Of a stretch of DNA of 61,844 nucleotides, positions 42,087 through 52,907 are shown piece after piece. The first letter of the stretch is position 1; the number at the start of each line of letters is the position of its first letter. The stretch comes from Betaproteobacteria bacterium (GTDB taxonomy: Bacteria > Pseudomonadota > Gammaproteobacteria > Burkholderiales > CAIKXV01), in NCBI GenBank assembly GCA_021298815.1, contig JAJTHE010000072.1, forward strand, positions 1 through 61,844, in the 5' to 3' direction. Below the pieces are notes generated by a model, which was not told the origin of the DNA, made no database searches, and worked only from the letters and a program-made list of their open reading frames with translations. The position numbers were made by a program, and so were the translations under genes.

Positions 42087-42893
42087 GTGGAAACCTCAGT
42101 CGACGGCGGACGATCGAAGCGTGCCGGCGGCGCCGGCCCGGCGCGTGCCCGCGCGGCTGCACCGCTCTACCAGCTGATCACCCAGCGCCTGGTCGAGGAG
42201 ATCCGTACCGGCGTGCTGCCGGTTGGCGGCCTGCTGCCACCCGAGGTGGAATTGTGCAAGCGCTTCGAGGCGAGCCGCTACACGGTACGCGAGGCGCTGC
42301 GCACGATCACCGAGCGCGGCCTGCTGGTGCGCCGCCCCGGTGCCGGATCGGTGGTGGTCGCCTCCGAGACACCGACTGCCTTCACCCAGAGCGTGAAGAA
42401 CGTCGAAGAGCTGATGAACTATCCGCCGGACACGTTCCGCGAGAACGTGAGCAGCCGGCTGGTCGTGGCCGACAAGGCGCTGGCGCAACTGCTCGCCTGC
42501 GAGGTCGGCACCCGCTGGTTCCGGATCAGCGCGATCCGCCGCACCAATTCCAGCCCGGAGCCGCTTGGCTGGACCGACATCTACCTGCTGCCGCGCTACA
42601 GCAAGGTGGTCGACGCGGTCGACCATGCGCAGACCCATGTCTACCAGCAGGTCGAGCGGATGTTCGGCGAACCGACGGTGCGCGCCCGGTTCGAGATCTT
42701 CGCCAGCCGCATCCCGACCCGCCTGGCGCGGCCGCTGAAGGTGGCCAGCGGCACGCCGGCGCTCACCTTCGTGCGCCGCTATTTCGGTGCCAGCGGCGAG
42801 AACTTCGAGAATTCGGTGACCGTGCATCCCGAGCACCGGTTCACCTACACGATGGACGTGCAGCGCGAGCCGCGCAAGCCGCGCCGCGGTTGA
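42087..42893 (+). CDS. GntR-family transcriptional regulator
   Basis: A 268-residue protein with an N-terminal winged helix (PLYQLITQRLVEEIRTGVLP, LPPEVELCKRFEASRYTVRE and ALRTITERGLLVRRPGAGSV) and a UTRA-like ligand domain behind it (WFRISAIRRTNSSPEPLGWT, PALTFVRRYFGASG). GTG 42087 is preceded by GCGGAG. Such regulators are mostly repressors released by a pathway intermediate. The palindrome just upstream suggests autoregulation and control of the divergent acyl-CoA operon. Confidence 0.88.
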   Translation: METSVDGGRSKRAGGAGPARARAAAPLYQLITQRLVEEIRTGVLPVGGLLPPEVELCKRFEASRYTVREALRTITERGLLVRRPGAGSVVVASETPTAFTQSVKNVEELMNYPPDTFRENVSSRLVVADKALAQLLACEVGTRWFRISAIRRTNSSPEPLGWTDIYLLPRYSKVVDAVDHAQTHVYQQVERMFGEPTVRARFEIFASRIPTRLARPLKVASGTPALTFVRRYFGASGENFENSVTVHPEHRFTYTMDVQREPRKPRRG

Positions 42894-42924
42894 ACGACAG
42901 ACCACACCAACCTGGAGGAAATCC

Positions 42925-44031
42925 ATGCTGAAGATCAAGCGCATCGAGGCGATCGCTGTCGCGCTGCCGATGGCCAAGCCGATGAAGATGGCCGGCGTCG
43001 AGATCCGCACCGCCGACAACCTGCTGGTGCGCATCGAGGCGGCCGACGGCAGCGTCGGCTGGGGCGAGGCCGCGTCGGCGCCGCACATGACCGGCGAGAC
43101 GGTCGATAGCATGGTGGCCGCGGTGCGCTACCTCGCACCCGCGATCGAGGGCCGCAACGTCGAGGACCTGCCGTCGATCGAGTCCGACTGGGCGTTCTCG
43201 ATGTACGGCAACCATGCGGCCAAGTCGGCGGTCGAGATGGCGCTGCAGGACCTCGCCGCGAAGGCGGCCGGCATCCCGGCCTGGAAGCTGTTCGGCGCTC
43301 AGCGGCGCGAACGGATGGCGGTGCTCTGGCTGATCGGCACCGGCTCCACCGATGGGGATGTCGCCGAGTCGAAGGCGCGCAAGGCGGCCGGCTTCGTCGC
43401 CTACAAGATCAAGGTCGGCACCGGCGAGGCGGCCGACGATGCGCGGCGGTCGCTGGCGATCTGCGACGTGCTCGGCGGCGGCAACCTGATTTCCTCCGAT
43501 GCCAACCAGGGCTACACGGTCGAGGGCGCGCTGGCCTATGTCGACATCGTGAAGGGCTCGCGGCTGGACTTCTTCGAGCAGCCTGTGCGCTCGAAGGACC
43601 TCGCCGGCATGGCGAAGGTCGCCGCCGCGAGCAAGGTGCTGATCGGCGCCGACGAGGGCCTGCACGGGCTGGACGACATCCAGGCGCACCACGACCTGAA
43701 GGCGGCCAGCGGCGTGAGCCTGAAGACGATCAAGCTCGGCGGCATGCGCGAGGTGTTCGAGGCGGGCGTGCTGTGCGCGAAGCTCGGCATGCGGGTGAAC
43801 CTGGCGAACAAGGTCGCCGAGTCGAGCATCGGCATCGCCGGCGTGCTGCACCTGGCGGCCGCGCTGCCGGGCCTGGACTGGGGCCTGTCGATCACCAACC
43901 AGTACCTCGCCGACGACATCGTGACGAAGCCGCTGCGCGTGGTCGAGGGCCATGCGGAAGTGCCGGGTGGCATCGGGCTGGGCGTCGAGGTGGACGAGTC
44001 GAAGGTGCGCAAGTACCAGAGGGCGATCTGA
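42925..44031 (+). CDS. Enolase-superfamily protein (mandelate racemase/muconate lactonizing enzyme)
   Basis: A 368-residue protein. Active-site residues of the MLE subgroup are visible: K161 and K163 in YKIKVG, D192 and N194 in SDANQGY, E218 in FFEQP, D243 in GADEG, and K270 in KTIKLGG. The first two lysines and the last one act in proton transfer, D192/E218/D243 hold Mg2+. The family lactonises, racemises or dehydrates acids. AACCTGGAGG is just before the ATG. It sits directly after the GntR gene and before the dehydrogenase gene, so likely part of one inducible operon. Confidence 0.9.
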   Translation: MLKIKRIEAIAVALPMAKPMKMAGVEIRTADNLLVRIEAADGSVGWGEAASAPHMTGETVDSMVAAVRYLAPAIEGRNVEDLPSIESDWAFSMYGNHAAKSAVEMALQDLAAKAAGIPAWKLFGAQRRERMAVLWLIGTGSTDGDVAESKARKAAGFVAYKIKVGTGEAADDARRSLAICDVLGGGNLISSDANQGYTVEGALAYVDIVKGSRLDFFEQPVRSKDLAGMAKVAAASKVLIGADEGLHGLDDIQAHHDLKAASGVSLKTIKLGGMREVFEAGVLCAKLGMRVNLANKVAESSIGIAGVLHLAAALPGLDWGLSITNQYLADDIVTKPLRVVEGHAEVPGGIGLGVEVDESKVRKYQRAI

Positions 44032-44033
44032 CC

Positions 44034-44930
44034 ATGGCGAAGACCTATGCGGCAGTGCCGCCATGCAAGGTGGCGTTCCTCGGCCTGGGCGTGATGGGGT
44101 ATCCGATGGCCGGGCACCTGGCGCGTGCCGGGCATTCCGTGACCGTCTACAACCGCACCGCGGCGAAGGCGGCGCAGTGGGTGGCCGAGTACGGTGGTGC
44201 GTCCGCTGCGACGCCTGCGGCGGCCGCGGCAGGGGCGGACATCGTGTTCGCCTGCGTCGGCAACGACGACGACCTGCGTTCGGTGGTGGTCGGCGACGGT
44301 ACGTCGGGCGCGTTCGCCGGCATGAAGGCCGGTGCGATCTTCGTCGACCATACGACCGCGTCGGCGGACATCGCACGCGAACTGTCCGTGGTGGCGGCCT
44401 CGAAGGGGCTGGGCTTCATCGATGCACCGGTGTCGGGTGGGCAGGCTGGTGCGGTGAACGGGATGCTGACGGTGATGTGTGGTGGCTCGCAGCAGACCTT
44501 CGATGCGATCGCGCCGGTGGCCGGTGCGTTCGCCCAGGCGGTGACGCTGCTCGGACCGAGCGGGTCCGGGCAACTCGCGAAGATGGTGAACCAGATCGCG
44601 ATCGCCGGGCTGGTGCAGGGGCTGTCCGAAGCGATCGCCTTCGGCCAGCGCGCCGGGCTCGACATGAACGCCGTGCTGGCGGTGATCGGCAAGGGGGCTG
44701 CGCAGAGCTGGCAGATGGACAACCGCGGCAAGACGATGGTCGAGCGCAAGTTCGAGTTCGGCTTCGCGGTCGACTGGATGCGCAAGGACCTCGGGCTGGT
44801 GTTCGACGAGGCCAGGCGCAACGGCGCGCTGCTGCCGGTGACGGCGCTGGTCGACCAGTTCTATGCCGACGTGCAGCAGGCGGGCGGACGGCGCTGGGAT
44901 ACGTCCAGCCTGATCACGCGGCTGCGCTGA
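44034..44930 (+). CDS. Beta-hydroxyacid dehydrogenase (3-hydroxyisobutyrate dehydrogenase family)
   Basis: The 298-residue product has FLGLGVMGYPMAGHLARAGH (NAD(P)-binding), DAPVSGGQAGAVNGML (substrate-binding) and GSGQLAKMVNQ with the catalytic K183. These are the hallmarks of the 3-HIBADH family, which oxidises 3-hydroxy acids or reduces semialdehydes. ATG 44034 follows the enolase-superfamily stop by two bases, so coupled expression is likely. Substrate presumably follows from the enzyme before it. Confidence 0.92.
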   Translation: MAKTYAAVPPCKVAFLGLGVMGYPMAGHLARAGHSVTVYNRTAAKAAQWVAEYGGASAATPAAAAAGADIVFACVGNDDDLRSVVVGDGTSGAFAGMKAGAIFVDHTTASADIARELSVVAASKGLGFIDAPVSGGQAGAVNGMLTVMCGGSQQTFDAIAPVAGAFAQAVTLLGPSGSGQLAKMVNQIAIAGLVQGLSEAIAFGQRAGLDMNAVLAVIGKGAAQSWQMDNRGKTMVERKFEFGFAVDWMRKDLGLVFDEARRNGALLPVTALVDQFYADVQQAGGRRWDTSSLITRLR

Positions 44931-44932
44931 GC

Positions 44933-45469
44933 ATGGGCGTGCGCGGAAGGCATGCGACGCGCGCTGTGCTCGCCGGCGTCGCAGTCGCACTGGCCGCGGT
45001 GCTGGCCGGGCTGCCGGTCGCGGTGAAGCCTGCATTGGCGCAGGGCAATGCCACGGCCTGCCCGCCGGGGGTCTCGTCCGTGCGCATCCGCGCCGCCACC
45101 TATGTCGCGCTGGGCAAGGACCTGCTGTTCAGGCTGCAGGTCGAAGGCTCGATCGACGCAGCCGTGCTGATCATGAACAAGGTCGACGGCAACCGTTTGT
45201 ACGACCGCACCTACTGGAAGCCGGTGAAGGTCGCCGAGCAGTGCGGCCAGCGCACGATCGACTATGTCGATGAAGATGAGGCGGGGGCCGCCGCGCCGCC
45301 GATGCGCCTCGTGTACGAACCCGCGGAAGAGATCCGCCGCCCTGGGCTGCCGCGGCCGATGGTGGTGTTCGCCGGCGCAGTGGTGCTGCCCTCCGGCGAA
45401 CGGCAGGCGCTGCAGTTCGAGGAAGTGGTGATCAAGCGCGAAGTCGGCGCCCCGGCTCCCAAGCGCTAG
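44933..45469 (+). CDS. Exported protein of unknown function
   Basis: A 178-residue product with a leader (AVLAGVAVALAAVLAGLPVA) ending near ALAQG. The mature part has three cysteines across the frame (ATACPPGV, EQCGQRT), an ATYVALGKDLLFRLQVEG segment and a charged tail. I do not recognise the family. ATG 44933 lies 2 bp after the dehydrogenase stop, so it is probably in the same operon. Confidence 0.65.
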   Translation: MGVRGRHATRAVLAGVAVALAAVLAGLPVAVKPALAQGNATACPPGVSSVRIRAATYVALGKDLLFRLQVEGSIDAAVLIMNKVDGNRLYDRTYWKPVKVAEQCGQRTIDYVDEDEAGAAAPPMRLVYEPAEEIRRPGLPRPMVVFAGAVVLPSGERQALQFEEVVIKREVGAPAPKR

Positions 45470-45508
45470 CGCCGAACGGCGTCATCGAACGGCGTCAGGT
45501 CTTGCCAG

Positions 45509-46795
45509 CTACTGGCTGGACGCGACCTGGCCAGCGCCGCCGATGATCGGTGGCCGCGGCTCGACCTGCATCGGCCCGGGCAGCCCGGTGGCCGGGTCGT
45601 ACCAGCCGTCGGTCAGCGTGTACATGAAGTTCACCAGGTCGGCCGTGTCGCGAGCGGTCAGCTTCAGGCGCCCGACCTTGCGGCACTCGCGGCCAGCCGC
45701 CACTTCCGGCGCCGCCCAGCGGTCCGGGTTGCCCGGCACGCAGCCGGTCGTGTAGAAGCGCACCGCCTCGCCGAGCGACGCGAACACGCCGTTGTGCATG
45801 TAGGGCGAGGTGACCGCGACATTGCGCAGCGTCGGTACCCGGAAGCGGCCTTCCATGCCGGCGCGCTGCGGGTCTCGCGCCACGCCCAGGTCGATGAAGC
45901 TGGCGCCGTCCGGGTTGATCGACGCCGGCATGCGGTAGAACGGGCTCTCGCGGTTGGGCGGCAGTCCGAGGTTGTGGCTGCTGAAATCGGTGAACAGCGC
46001 GCGCCGCCCCCGGTTGTCGCCGAGCGAATGGCATTCGACGCAGTTGCCGCGGTTGCGGTCGCGGAACGCCTCGTAGCCGCGGGCCTCGCTGGCATCGAAC
46101 GTGGCACGTCCTTCCATCACGGCGTCGAACTTGGAACTGAAGGGCGAGAACTCCTCGCTACGCTGGTAGGCGGCGACCGCGGCAGCGATGCGCTGCATCG
46201 CGCTGCCCGGGTCCGACAGCGCACCGCTGCCGAACAACTGGTCGAACCGGCGCGCGTACGAGGCCCGGCGCAGGCGCTCCACGAGGGCAGCGGGCGACGT
46301 GTTCGCCATCTCGGCCGGGTTGAAGAACGGGCGCAGCGCCTGGTCTTCGAGCGAGTCGGCGCGCTGGTCGTGCATCAGGCCACCGACCAGGGTGCCGCGC
46401 ACCGGGTCGACATGGCGAGGCGGGCTGAACGCGGCGTACATCAGCGTCGGAGGATTGCGCATGCCGAGGCGGGACGGGTCGGCGCCCGGGGCCATCCCGG
46501 CCTGCATCCGGTCGCGCGGCGTCGCGAACGCCCAGCGCGGGTCGTGGCAGGACGCGCAGGCCTGGCCGGGTGGATTGGACAGGGAGGTGTCGAAGAAGAT
46601 CTCGCGCCCGAGGTCTGCCAGCGCGACGCTTTCGGCAAGTCCTGCATCTGGCGTGGTCGGAGCCTCGCTCGCAGGCCCCGATGGCCGTGGTTCGCTCGCC
46701 GGGTCACGCGAACAGCCGCCGACCGCCGCCAGCAGGAGCACGAGCAGCACCAGCGGGACAAGTCGGCGGCGGGGGTGGACGGCATGGATCGACAT
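45509..46795 (-). CDS. Di-haem cytochrome c peroxidase-family lipoprotein
   Basis: The product of about 428 residues has a lipobox (LLLAAVGGC) and two haem c motifs: CASCH (PGQACASCHDPRWAF) and CVECH (NCVECHSLGD). Between and after them are RTLVGGLMHDQRA-like segments and TLRNVAVTSPYMHNGVF, the MauG/CcpA peroxidase pattern. It would use H2O2 or act as an oxidase in the periplasm. ATG at 46795 was chosen; in-frame starts at 46804 and 46813 cannot be excluded. Convergent with the exported unknown protein. Confidence 0.88.
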   Translation of the reverse strand: MSIHAVHPRRRLVPLVLLVLLLAAVGGCSRDPASEPRPSGPASEAPTTPDAGLAESVALADLGREIFFDTSLSNPPGQACASCHDPRWAFATPRDRMQAGMAPGADPSRLGMRNPPTLMYAAFSPPRHVDPVRGTLVGGLMHDQRADSLEDQALRPFFNPAEMANTSPAALVERLRRASYARRFDQLFGSGALSDPGSAMQRIAAAVAAYQRSEEFSPFSSKFDAVMEGRATFDASEARGYEAFRDRNRGNCVECHSLGDNRGRRALFTDFSSHNLGLPPNRESPFYRMPASINPDGASFIDLGVARDPQRAGMEGRFRVPTLRNVAVTSPYMHNGVFASLGEAVRFYTTGCVPGNPDRWAAPEVAAGRECRKVGRLKLTARDTADLVNFMYTLTDGWYDPATGLPGPMQVEPRPPIIGGAGQVASSQ

Positions 46796-46992
46796 GGCCG
46801 TCATCTTAGACACGTGCGCCGCGAGTGCAAGCGGGAAGGCCCGTGTTGGGGCCGGCCCGGACGAACGAGCCCGCAGCCCGGGCGCTGTCAGGGAGCGCCA
46901 TGCGGCCGGGGAAGATCACTGCACGAAGTCGGTCTTGTCCCCAGGACGCCGGGCACCGAGGCGAAAGGCAAGACCTGACCCCCGCGCCCTGT

Positions 46993-47898
46993 TCAGGCGG
47001 TTGCCGTGGCGGCAGGCGGTCGCGCTGCCGCGACCCCGTCCGCATCCGACGCACTGATCGTCGTGCGCTTCATCAGCCGAGCATGGTCGCCCGCCGGCCA
47101 CGGCCGGCCGCGATGCATCGTCGCCCGGTTGTCCCACATCACGCCGTCTCCGGCCTGCCATTCGTGGGTGTAGGCATGCGCCGGGTCGGTGATGTGTTCC
47201 ATCAACTCGGCGAGCAGGGCCTTCGATTCGGCGTCCGGCAGACCCTCGATCGCATACGCATGGGACGCGAGGTAGAACGAATCGCGTCCGTTGACCGGGT
47301 TGCGCCAGCGGATTCGCCAGCACGCCGGCGGCATCGCCGCGCGCTCGCGCTCCGAGGCCAGGTGCGGCGCGATCTGCCCGCGCGAATGCGCATAGTCGTG
47401 CCAGACGCAGGCATCGAACAGCCGCGCCCTCATCGCGTCCGGAAGCCGCGCCCAGGCCGCGCGCTGCGACACGAACTGGGTCTCGCCGCCGGTCGGCGGG
47501 ATGATGCGTGCCGACAGCACCGAGGCGAGTGCCGGATGCTGCTTGAACGAGCTGTCGGTATGCCAGAGCTGGTTGGCCTTCGCGCGCAGCGATTCCTTGT
47601 GATCGGGTGGCACCAGCTTGCCGGTGTCGCGATCGACGTTGGTCAGGATGCTGAACGGCGTGCCTTCTCCGAGGGACGCGACCTTCGCGACCTCGAGCGT
47701 GCCGAAGCGGCGCGAGTAGGCTACCTGCAGTTCGTCGGTGATCTCCTGCCTGCGGAACAGCAGCACCGAGTGTTCCTCGAACGCGGCGCGCACGAAGGCA
47801 TAGGCCTCATCGCCGCGCGGGCCTGCGTCCGCGACATCGGCGAGCGAGACGCCGAGCACTTCTGCGCCGAAGTCGCGGCTGAGCGGTCTGAGGTCCAT
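46993..47898 (-). CDS. TauD/TfdA-family alpha-ketoglutarate dioxygenase
   Basis: 301 residues with the 2-His-1-carboxylate iron triad: H113 and D115 in WHTDSSF and the distal His in NRATMHRG near residue 262; an Arg for alpha-ketoglutarate is expected just after (MKRTTI block). Family members hydroxylate sulfonates, aryloxy acids or similar compounds. GGAGACC lies upstream of the ATG. An Ala/Thr-rich tail follows the domain. It stands alone between the peroxidase and recQ genes. Confidence 0.9.
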   Translation of the reverse strand: MDLRPLSRDFGAEVLGVSLADVADAGPRGDEAYAFVRAAFEEHSVLLFRRQEITDELQVAYSRRFGTLEVAKVASLGEGTPFSILTNVDRDTGKLVPPDHKESLRAKANQLWHTDSSFKQHPALASVLSARIIPPTGGETQFVSQRAAWARLPDAMRARLFDACVWHDYAHSRGQIAPHLASERERAAMPPACWRIRWRNPVNGRDSFYLASHAYAIEGLPDAESKALLAELMEHITDPAHAYTHEWQAGDGVMWDNRATMHRGRPWPAGDHARLMKRTTISASDADGVAAARPPAATATA

Positions 47899-47961
47899 GG
47901 GATCGGTCTCCGGTTCACGGCGCCACCCGTCGGGCGACGCGACCGGATCACTATACTGCGA

Positions 47962-49787
<1,826 letters not shown>

Positions 49788-49791
<4 letters not shown>

Positions 49792-50708
49792 CCCGGCTGC
49801 CGGGGATCGCGCGGCTTCGGCTCGGTGGCCGGCAGCGACTTCGGCAGGTCGTTGTCGATGAACTTCAGCAGCGCGGACAGCTGCGACGACGCCTGCCTGC
49901 GCACCGCATCGGTGTCGCAGCCCGCCCAGTCGTAGAAGCCCTTGCCGGCGGCCAGCCCGGTCTCGCCACGCTGCGCCATCGCCTGCAGCATCGGGTTGGC
50001 GACGTTGGTGTGGAACAGCGCCGGCACGATCGACGCCTGTGCCTCGGCATGGATCTTCAGGCCGCTGATGTCCTTCTGCTGGATCAGGCCGTTGAGCACC
50101 ATGCGCGGCGCGAGCAGCCGGCGTGCCGCATGGTCGATCGCCGCCGCATCGGCGACGCCTGCCTCGATCAGGTAGTAGGCCTCGTTCAGGATCGCATGCT
50201 GCAGCCGGTTGACCAGGAAGCCGATGATCGGCTTGTACAGCACCACCGTCTCCTTGCCCGAGCGGCGCAGTGCGTCGGCGGTGATGTCGACCGATTCGCG
50301 CGGCGAGGCCGGCCCGCCCATCACCTCGACCACCGGTGCAGTGTCGGCCGGCATGAAGTAGTGGATGCCGAGGAACTTCTCGGGATGCTTCAGCGTCTTC
50401 GCCAGCTCGATCAGGTCCAGGCCCGAGGTGCCGGTGCCGAGCAGGTAGTCCTGCCCTTCGTAGGCCGCCTCGACGTCGGCGAACACCTGCTGCTTGGTGG
50501 CGACGATCTCCGGCACCAGTTCGATGATCAGGTCGGGTGCCTTCGCCGGCAGGGTGGCCACCGCGGTCACGCCCTCGGGCAGGTCGGTGATCGACGCGGC
50601 GCGCGCCGAGCGCACCATGGTCTGGAACCCGGCCTGGGCGAAGGTCTTCGCCACGCCGCGGCCCATCACGCCGTAGCCGTAGATCAGTACGCTCTGGATC
50701 TTCTTCAT
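49788..50708 (-). CDS. 3-hydroxyacyl-CoA dehydrogenase
   Basis: A 306-residue enzyme with the Rossmann motif [19 protein letters not shown] at the start, a [10 protein letters not shown] active-site segment, [17 protein letters not shown] with the catalytic His, and [19 protein letters not shown]. It uses NAD to oxidise 3-hydroxyacyl-CoA. ATG 50708 has GGAGAGC nearby; longer starts toward 50786 are Arg-rich and not family-like. Its stop overlaps the recQ start as GTGA, an unlikely pair functionally but clearly one transcript. Confidence 0.88.
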
Positions 50709-50835
50709 CGTGCTCTCCGGGGGCGCGGTGCCGCCCCGTGGTTGTTGCCCGCGCGCGGGTCGGTGCGGCCCGCGCGCGTCGTACACGTCCGCGAGCCGAT
50801 GCGGCCCGCGGGTGTTGCCTGCCTGTTGCCGTCGG

Positions 50836-51762
50836 TCAGCTCAGGCCCCAGATGCGCTTGCCGGCGACCGGCAGCTTGGCCATCAGGATATCGCCCGAAA
50901 GCGACTCGGTGATGTACAGCGTCTTCAGGTCCGGGCCGCCGAAGCAGATGTTGGCCAGGTGGTGGTGCGCATGGTTCTTCGAGTGGATCAGGTGCGTGGG
51001 CAGCATGTTGGAATCGAAGCGCCAGACGCCGACGCCGAGCTGGCAGACGAACAGGCCGTTCTCGCCGTCCATCTCGATGCCGTCCGGGCCGCCGACGCCG
51101 CCCGAGAGCTGGATCGCCACGCCGGTCTTGGAGATCGAACCATCCTGCATCAGCGGCAGGCGCCAGACCGAGTTCGAGCGGGTGACGCCGACGTACACAT
51201 GCTTCTCGGTGGTCGACAGGGTGATGCCGTTCGGGCTGGGCACGTTGTTGCACAGGCGGTCGAGGCCGCCGTCGGCGCGCCAGCGGAACACGCGGCCGGT
51301 CGGGTCCGCGATGCCGGTCTGCCCCTGGTCGGTGAAGTACAGGTCGCCGTTGGTGGCGAAGTGCAGGTCGTTGCAGCCCTTGAAGCCTTCGCTGAACGCG
51401 GTGCGCAGCACTTCCTCGATCTTCATCGTCTTCGGATCGATGGTCAGGATGCCCATCTTGTAGTCGGCGACGAAGATGCGGCCGTCCTTGTGGAACTTCA
51501 GGCCATTGGGCCAGCCGTTGTACTGCAGTGCCAGTTCGATGTTGCCCTTCGGGTCGGCGCGGAAGATGCGGCCGAACGCGCAGTCGACGAACCACAGGTT
51601 GCCGTCACGGTCGAACGACGGGCCTTCGAGGAAACACTCGATCTCGGTGCCCTGGCGGTTCGGATGCGCCCAGTCGCTGTACTGCTTCTTGCGGTACTTG
51701 GCGGGCAGCGTGGCGAAGACTTCGGTCTCGATCAGTTGCAGGGGCTGGAACGGGTTGAACAT
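50836..51762 (-). CDS. SMP-30/gluconolactonase-family protein
   Basis: The 308-residue product follows the six-blade propeller pattern: CFLEGPSFDRDGNLWFVD, GRIFVADYKMGI, SPNGITLS, GGPDGIEMDGENGLFVC and a final PDLKTLYITES. The Glu, Asn and Asp in these loops are the calcium-binding residues of SMP-30. It would hydrolyse a sugar or other lactone. GAAAGGAATACGA precedes the ATG at 51762. It sits between the 3-hydroxyacyl-CoA dehydrogenase and the Bug triplet. Confidence 0.88.
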   Translation of the reverse strand: MFNPFQPLQLIETEVFATLPAKYRKKQYSDWAHPNRQGTEIECFLEGPSFDRDGNLWFVDCAFGRIFRADPKGNIELALQYNGWPNGLKFHKDGRIFVADYKMGILTIDPKTMKIEEVLRTAFSEGFKGCNDLHFATNGDLYFTDQGQTGIADPTGRVFRWRADGGLDRLCNNVPSPNGITLSTTEKHVYVGVTRSNSVWRLPLMQDGSISKTGVAIQLSGGVGGPDGIEMDGENGLFVCQLGVGVWRFDSNMLPTHLIHSKNHAHHHLANICFGGPDLKTLYITESLSGDILMAKLPVAGKRIWGLS

Positions 51763-51900
51763 TCGTATTCCTTTCTTGCGCGTCTGTGGCGTACTGTGAT
51801 GGAACCCGGCGGTCCTGCCGGAAAGGTAATGCAAGATTCGTGCGAAAGCCGCTGCGGAAACGCACGCGGCACCGCGAAACCTGTCGTCTCGTTGCGGACG

Positions 51901-52893
51901 TCAGTCGATGCGGATGTTGGCGTCCCGGATCACCTTCGCCCAGCGCGGCAGGTTCTCCTTGATGTACGCGGTCATCTGCTCCGGCGTCCCGGGGGCGGGG
52001 GCTGCCATGCCCTGCGCCTGCAGGCGGGCGACGATATCGGGCGCGCGCAGGACCTTGCCGGTGACCTCGTTGAGCCGCCGCACGATATCGGGGGAAACCT
52101 TCGCCGGCGTGAACACGCCGTACATGATCGTCGCCTCGTAGCCCTTGATTCCCAGGGCTTCATCGACCGTGGGAACGGTGGGCAGCAGCGCGCTGCGCGA
52201 GGCAGAGGCGATGGCCAGCGCGCGCGCCCTGCCTGCCTTGACCGGCTCCGGTGCCGTGGCGGAACTGGCGAAGAAAAGCGGGACGTGTCCTCCGATCAGG
52301 TCGGTCATCGCCGGCCCGCCGCCCTTGTACGGCACGTGGATCATCTTCAGACCCAGCATGTCCATCAGCAGTGCGCCCCCGAGATGGCTCATGCTGCCGA
52401 TGCCGAAGGACGCGTAGGACATCTTGCCCGGCTGCTGCTTGACCAGCGCGACCAGTTCCTTGAGGTTGCGCACGGGCAACGCCGGATTTGCAAGAATGAC
52501 CAGCGGCACGTCTCCGACCAGCGAGATCGACTGGAAATCGCCCAGCGTGTCGTAGGGCATCTTCGGGTAGAAGGCGGGGTTCAGGATGTGGGAGGTCACG
52601 CTGTGGAACATGATCGTGTAGCCGTCGGGTGCCGCACGCGCCACGGCCTCGGCACCGATCAGTCCGTTGGATCCCCCGCGATTCTCGATGACGACCGGCT
52701 GGCCGAGCGCCTGCGCCAGCGGTTCGGCGAACAGCCGCCCGAGGATGTCGGTGCCGCCGCCGGGCGGCCACGGGATCACCATCCGCACCGGCTTGGCCGG
52801 CCATTGCGTCTGCGCAGCCAGCACCGGCGACTGCATTGCCAGCAGGGCGCCGATCGCGAAGGCAGGCAGCGCTACCAGGGTGGATCGCTTCAT
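51901..52893 (-). CDS. Bug/TctC-family periplasmic solute receptor (second triplet, copy 3)
   Basis: A 330-residue receptor from ATG 52893, with GGAG about 12 bases upstream. Leader AIGALLAMQSPVLAA, then AKPVRMVIPWPPGGGTDILGR, ENRGGSNGLIGAEAV, APDGYTIMFHSVTSHILNP, IHVPYKGGGPAMTDLIGG and a TVPTVDEALGIKGY block. It is very similar to copy 1 of this triplet (shared IMFHSVTSH and VIPWPPGGG), indicating a recent duplication. Probably in one transcript with the other two copies. Confidence 0.92.
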   Translation of the reverse strand: MKRSTLVALPAFAIGALLAMQSPVLAAQTQWPAKPVRMVIPWPPGGGTDILGRLFAEPLAQALGQPVVIENRGGSNGLIGAEAVARAAPDGYTIMFHSVTSHILNPAFYPKMPYDTLGDFQSISLVGDVPLVILANPALPVRNLKELVALVKQQPGKMSYASFGIGSMSHLGGALLMDMLGLKMIHVPYKGGGPAMTDLIGGHVPLFFASSATAPEPVKAGRARALAIASASRSALLPTVPTVDEALGIKGYEATIMYGVFTPAKVSPDIVRRLNEVTGKVLRAPDIVARLQAQGMAAPAPGTPEQMTAYIKENLPRWAKVIRDANIRID

Positions 52894-52907
52894 CAGGTGT
52901 TGCTCCT

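Noticed and set aside
45470..45508. GAACGGCGTCA direct repeat between convergent genes
   Set aside because: Two copies only, no hairpin and no T-run; not enough for a call.
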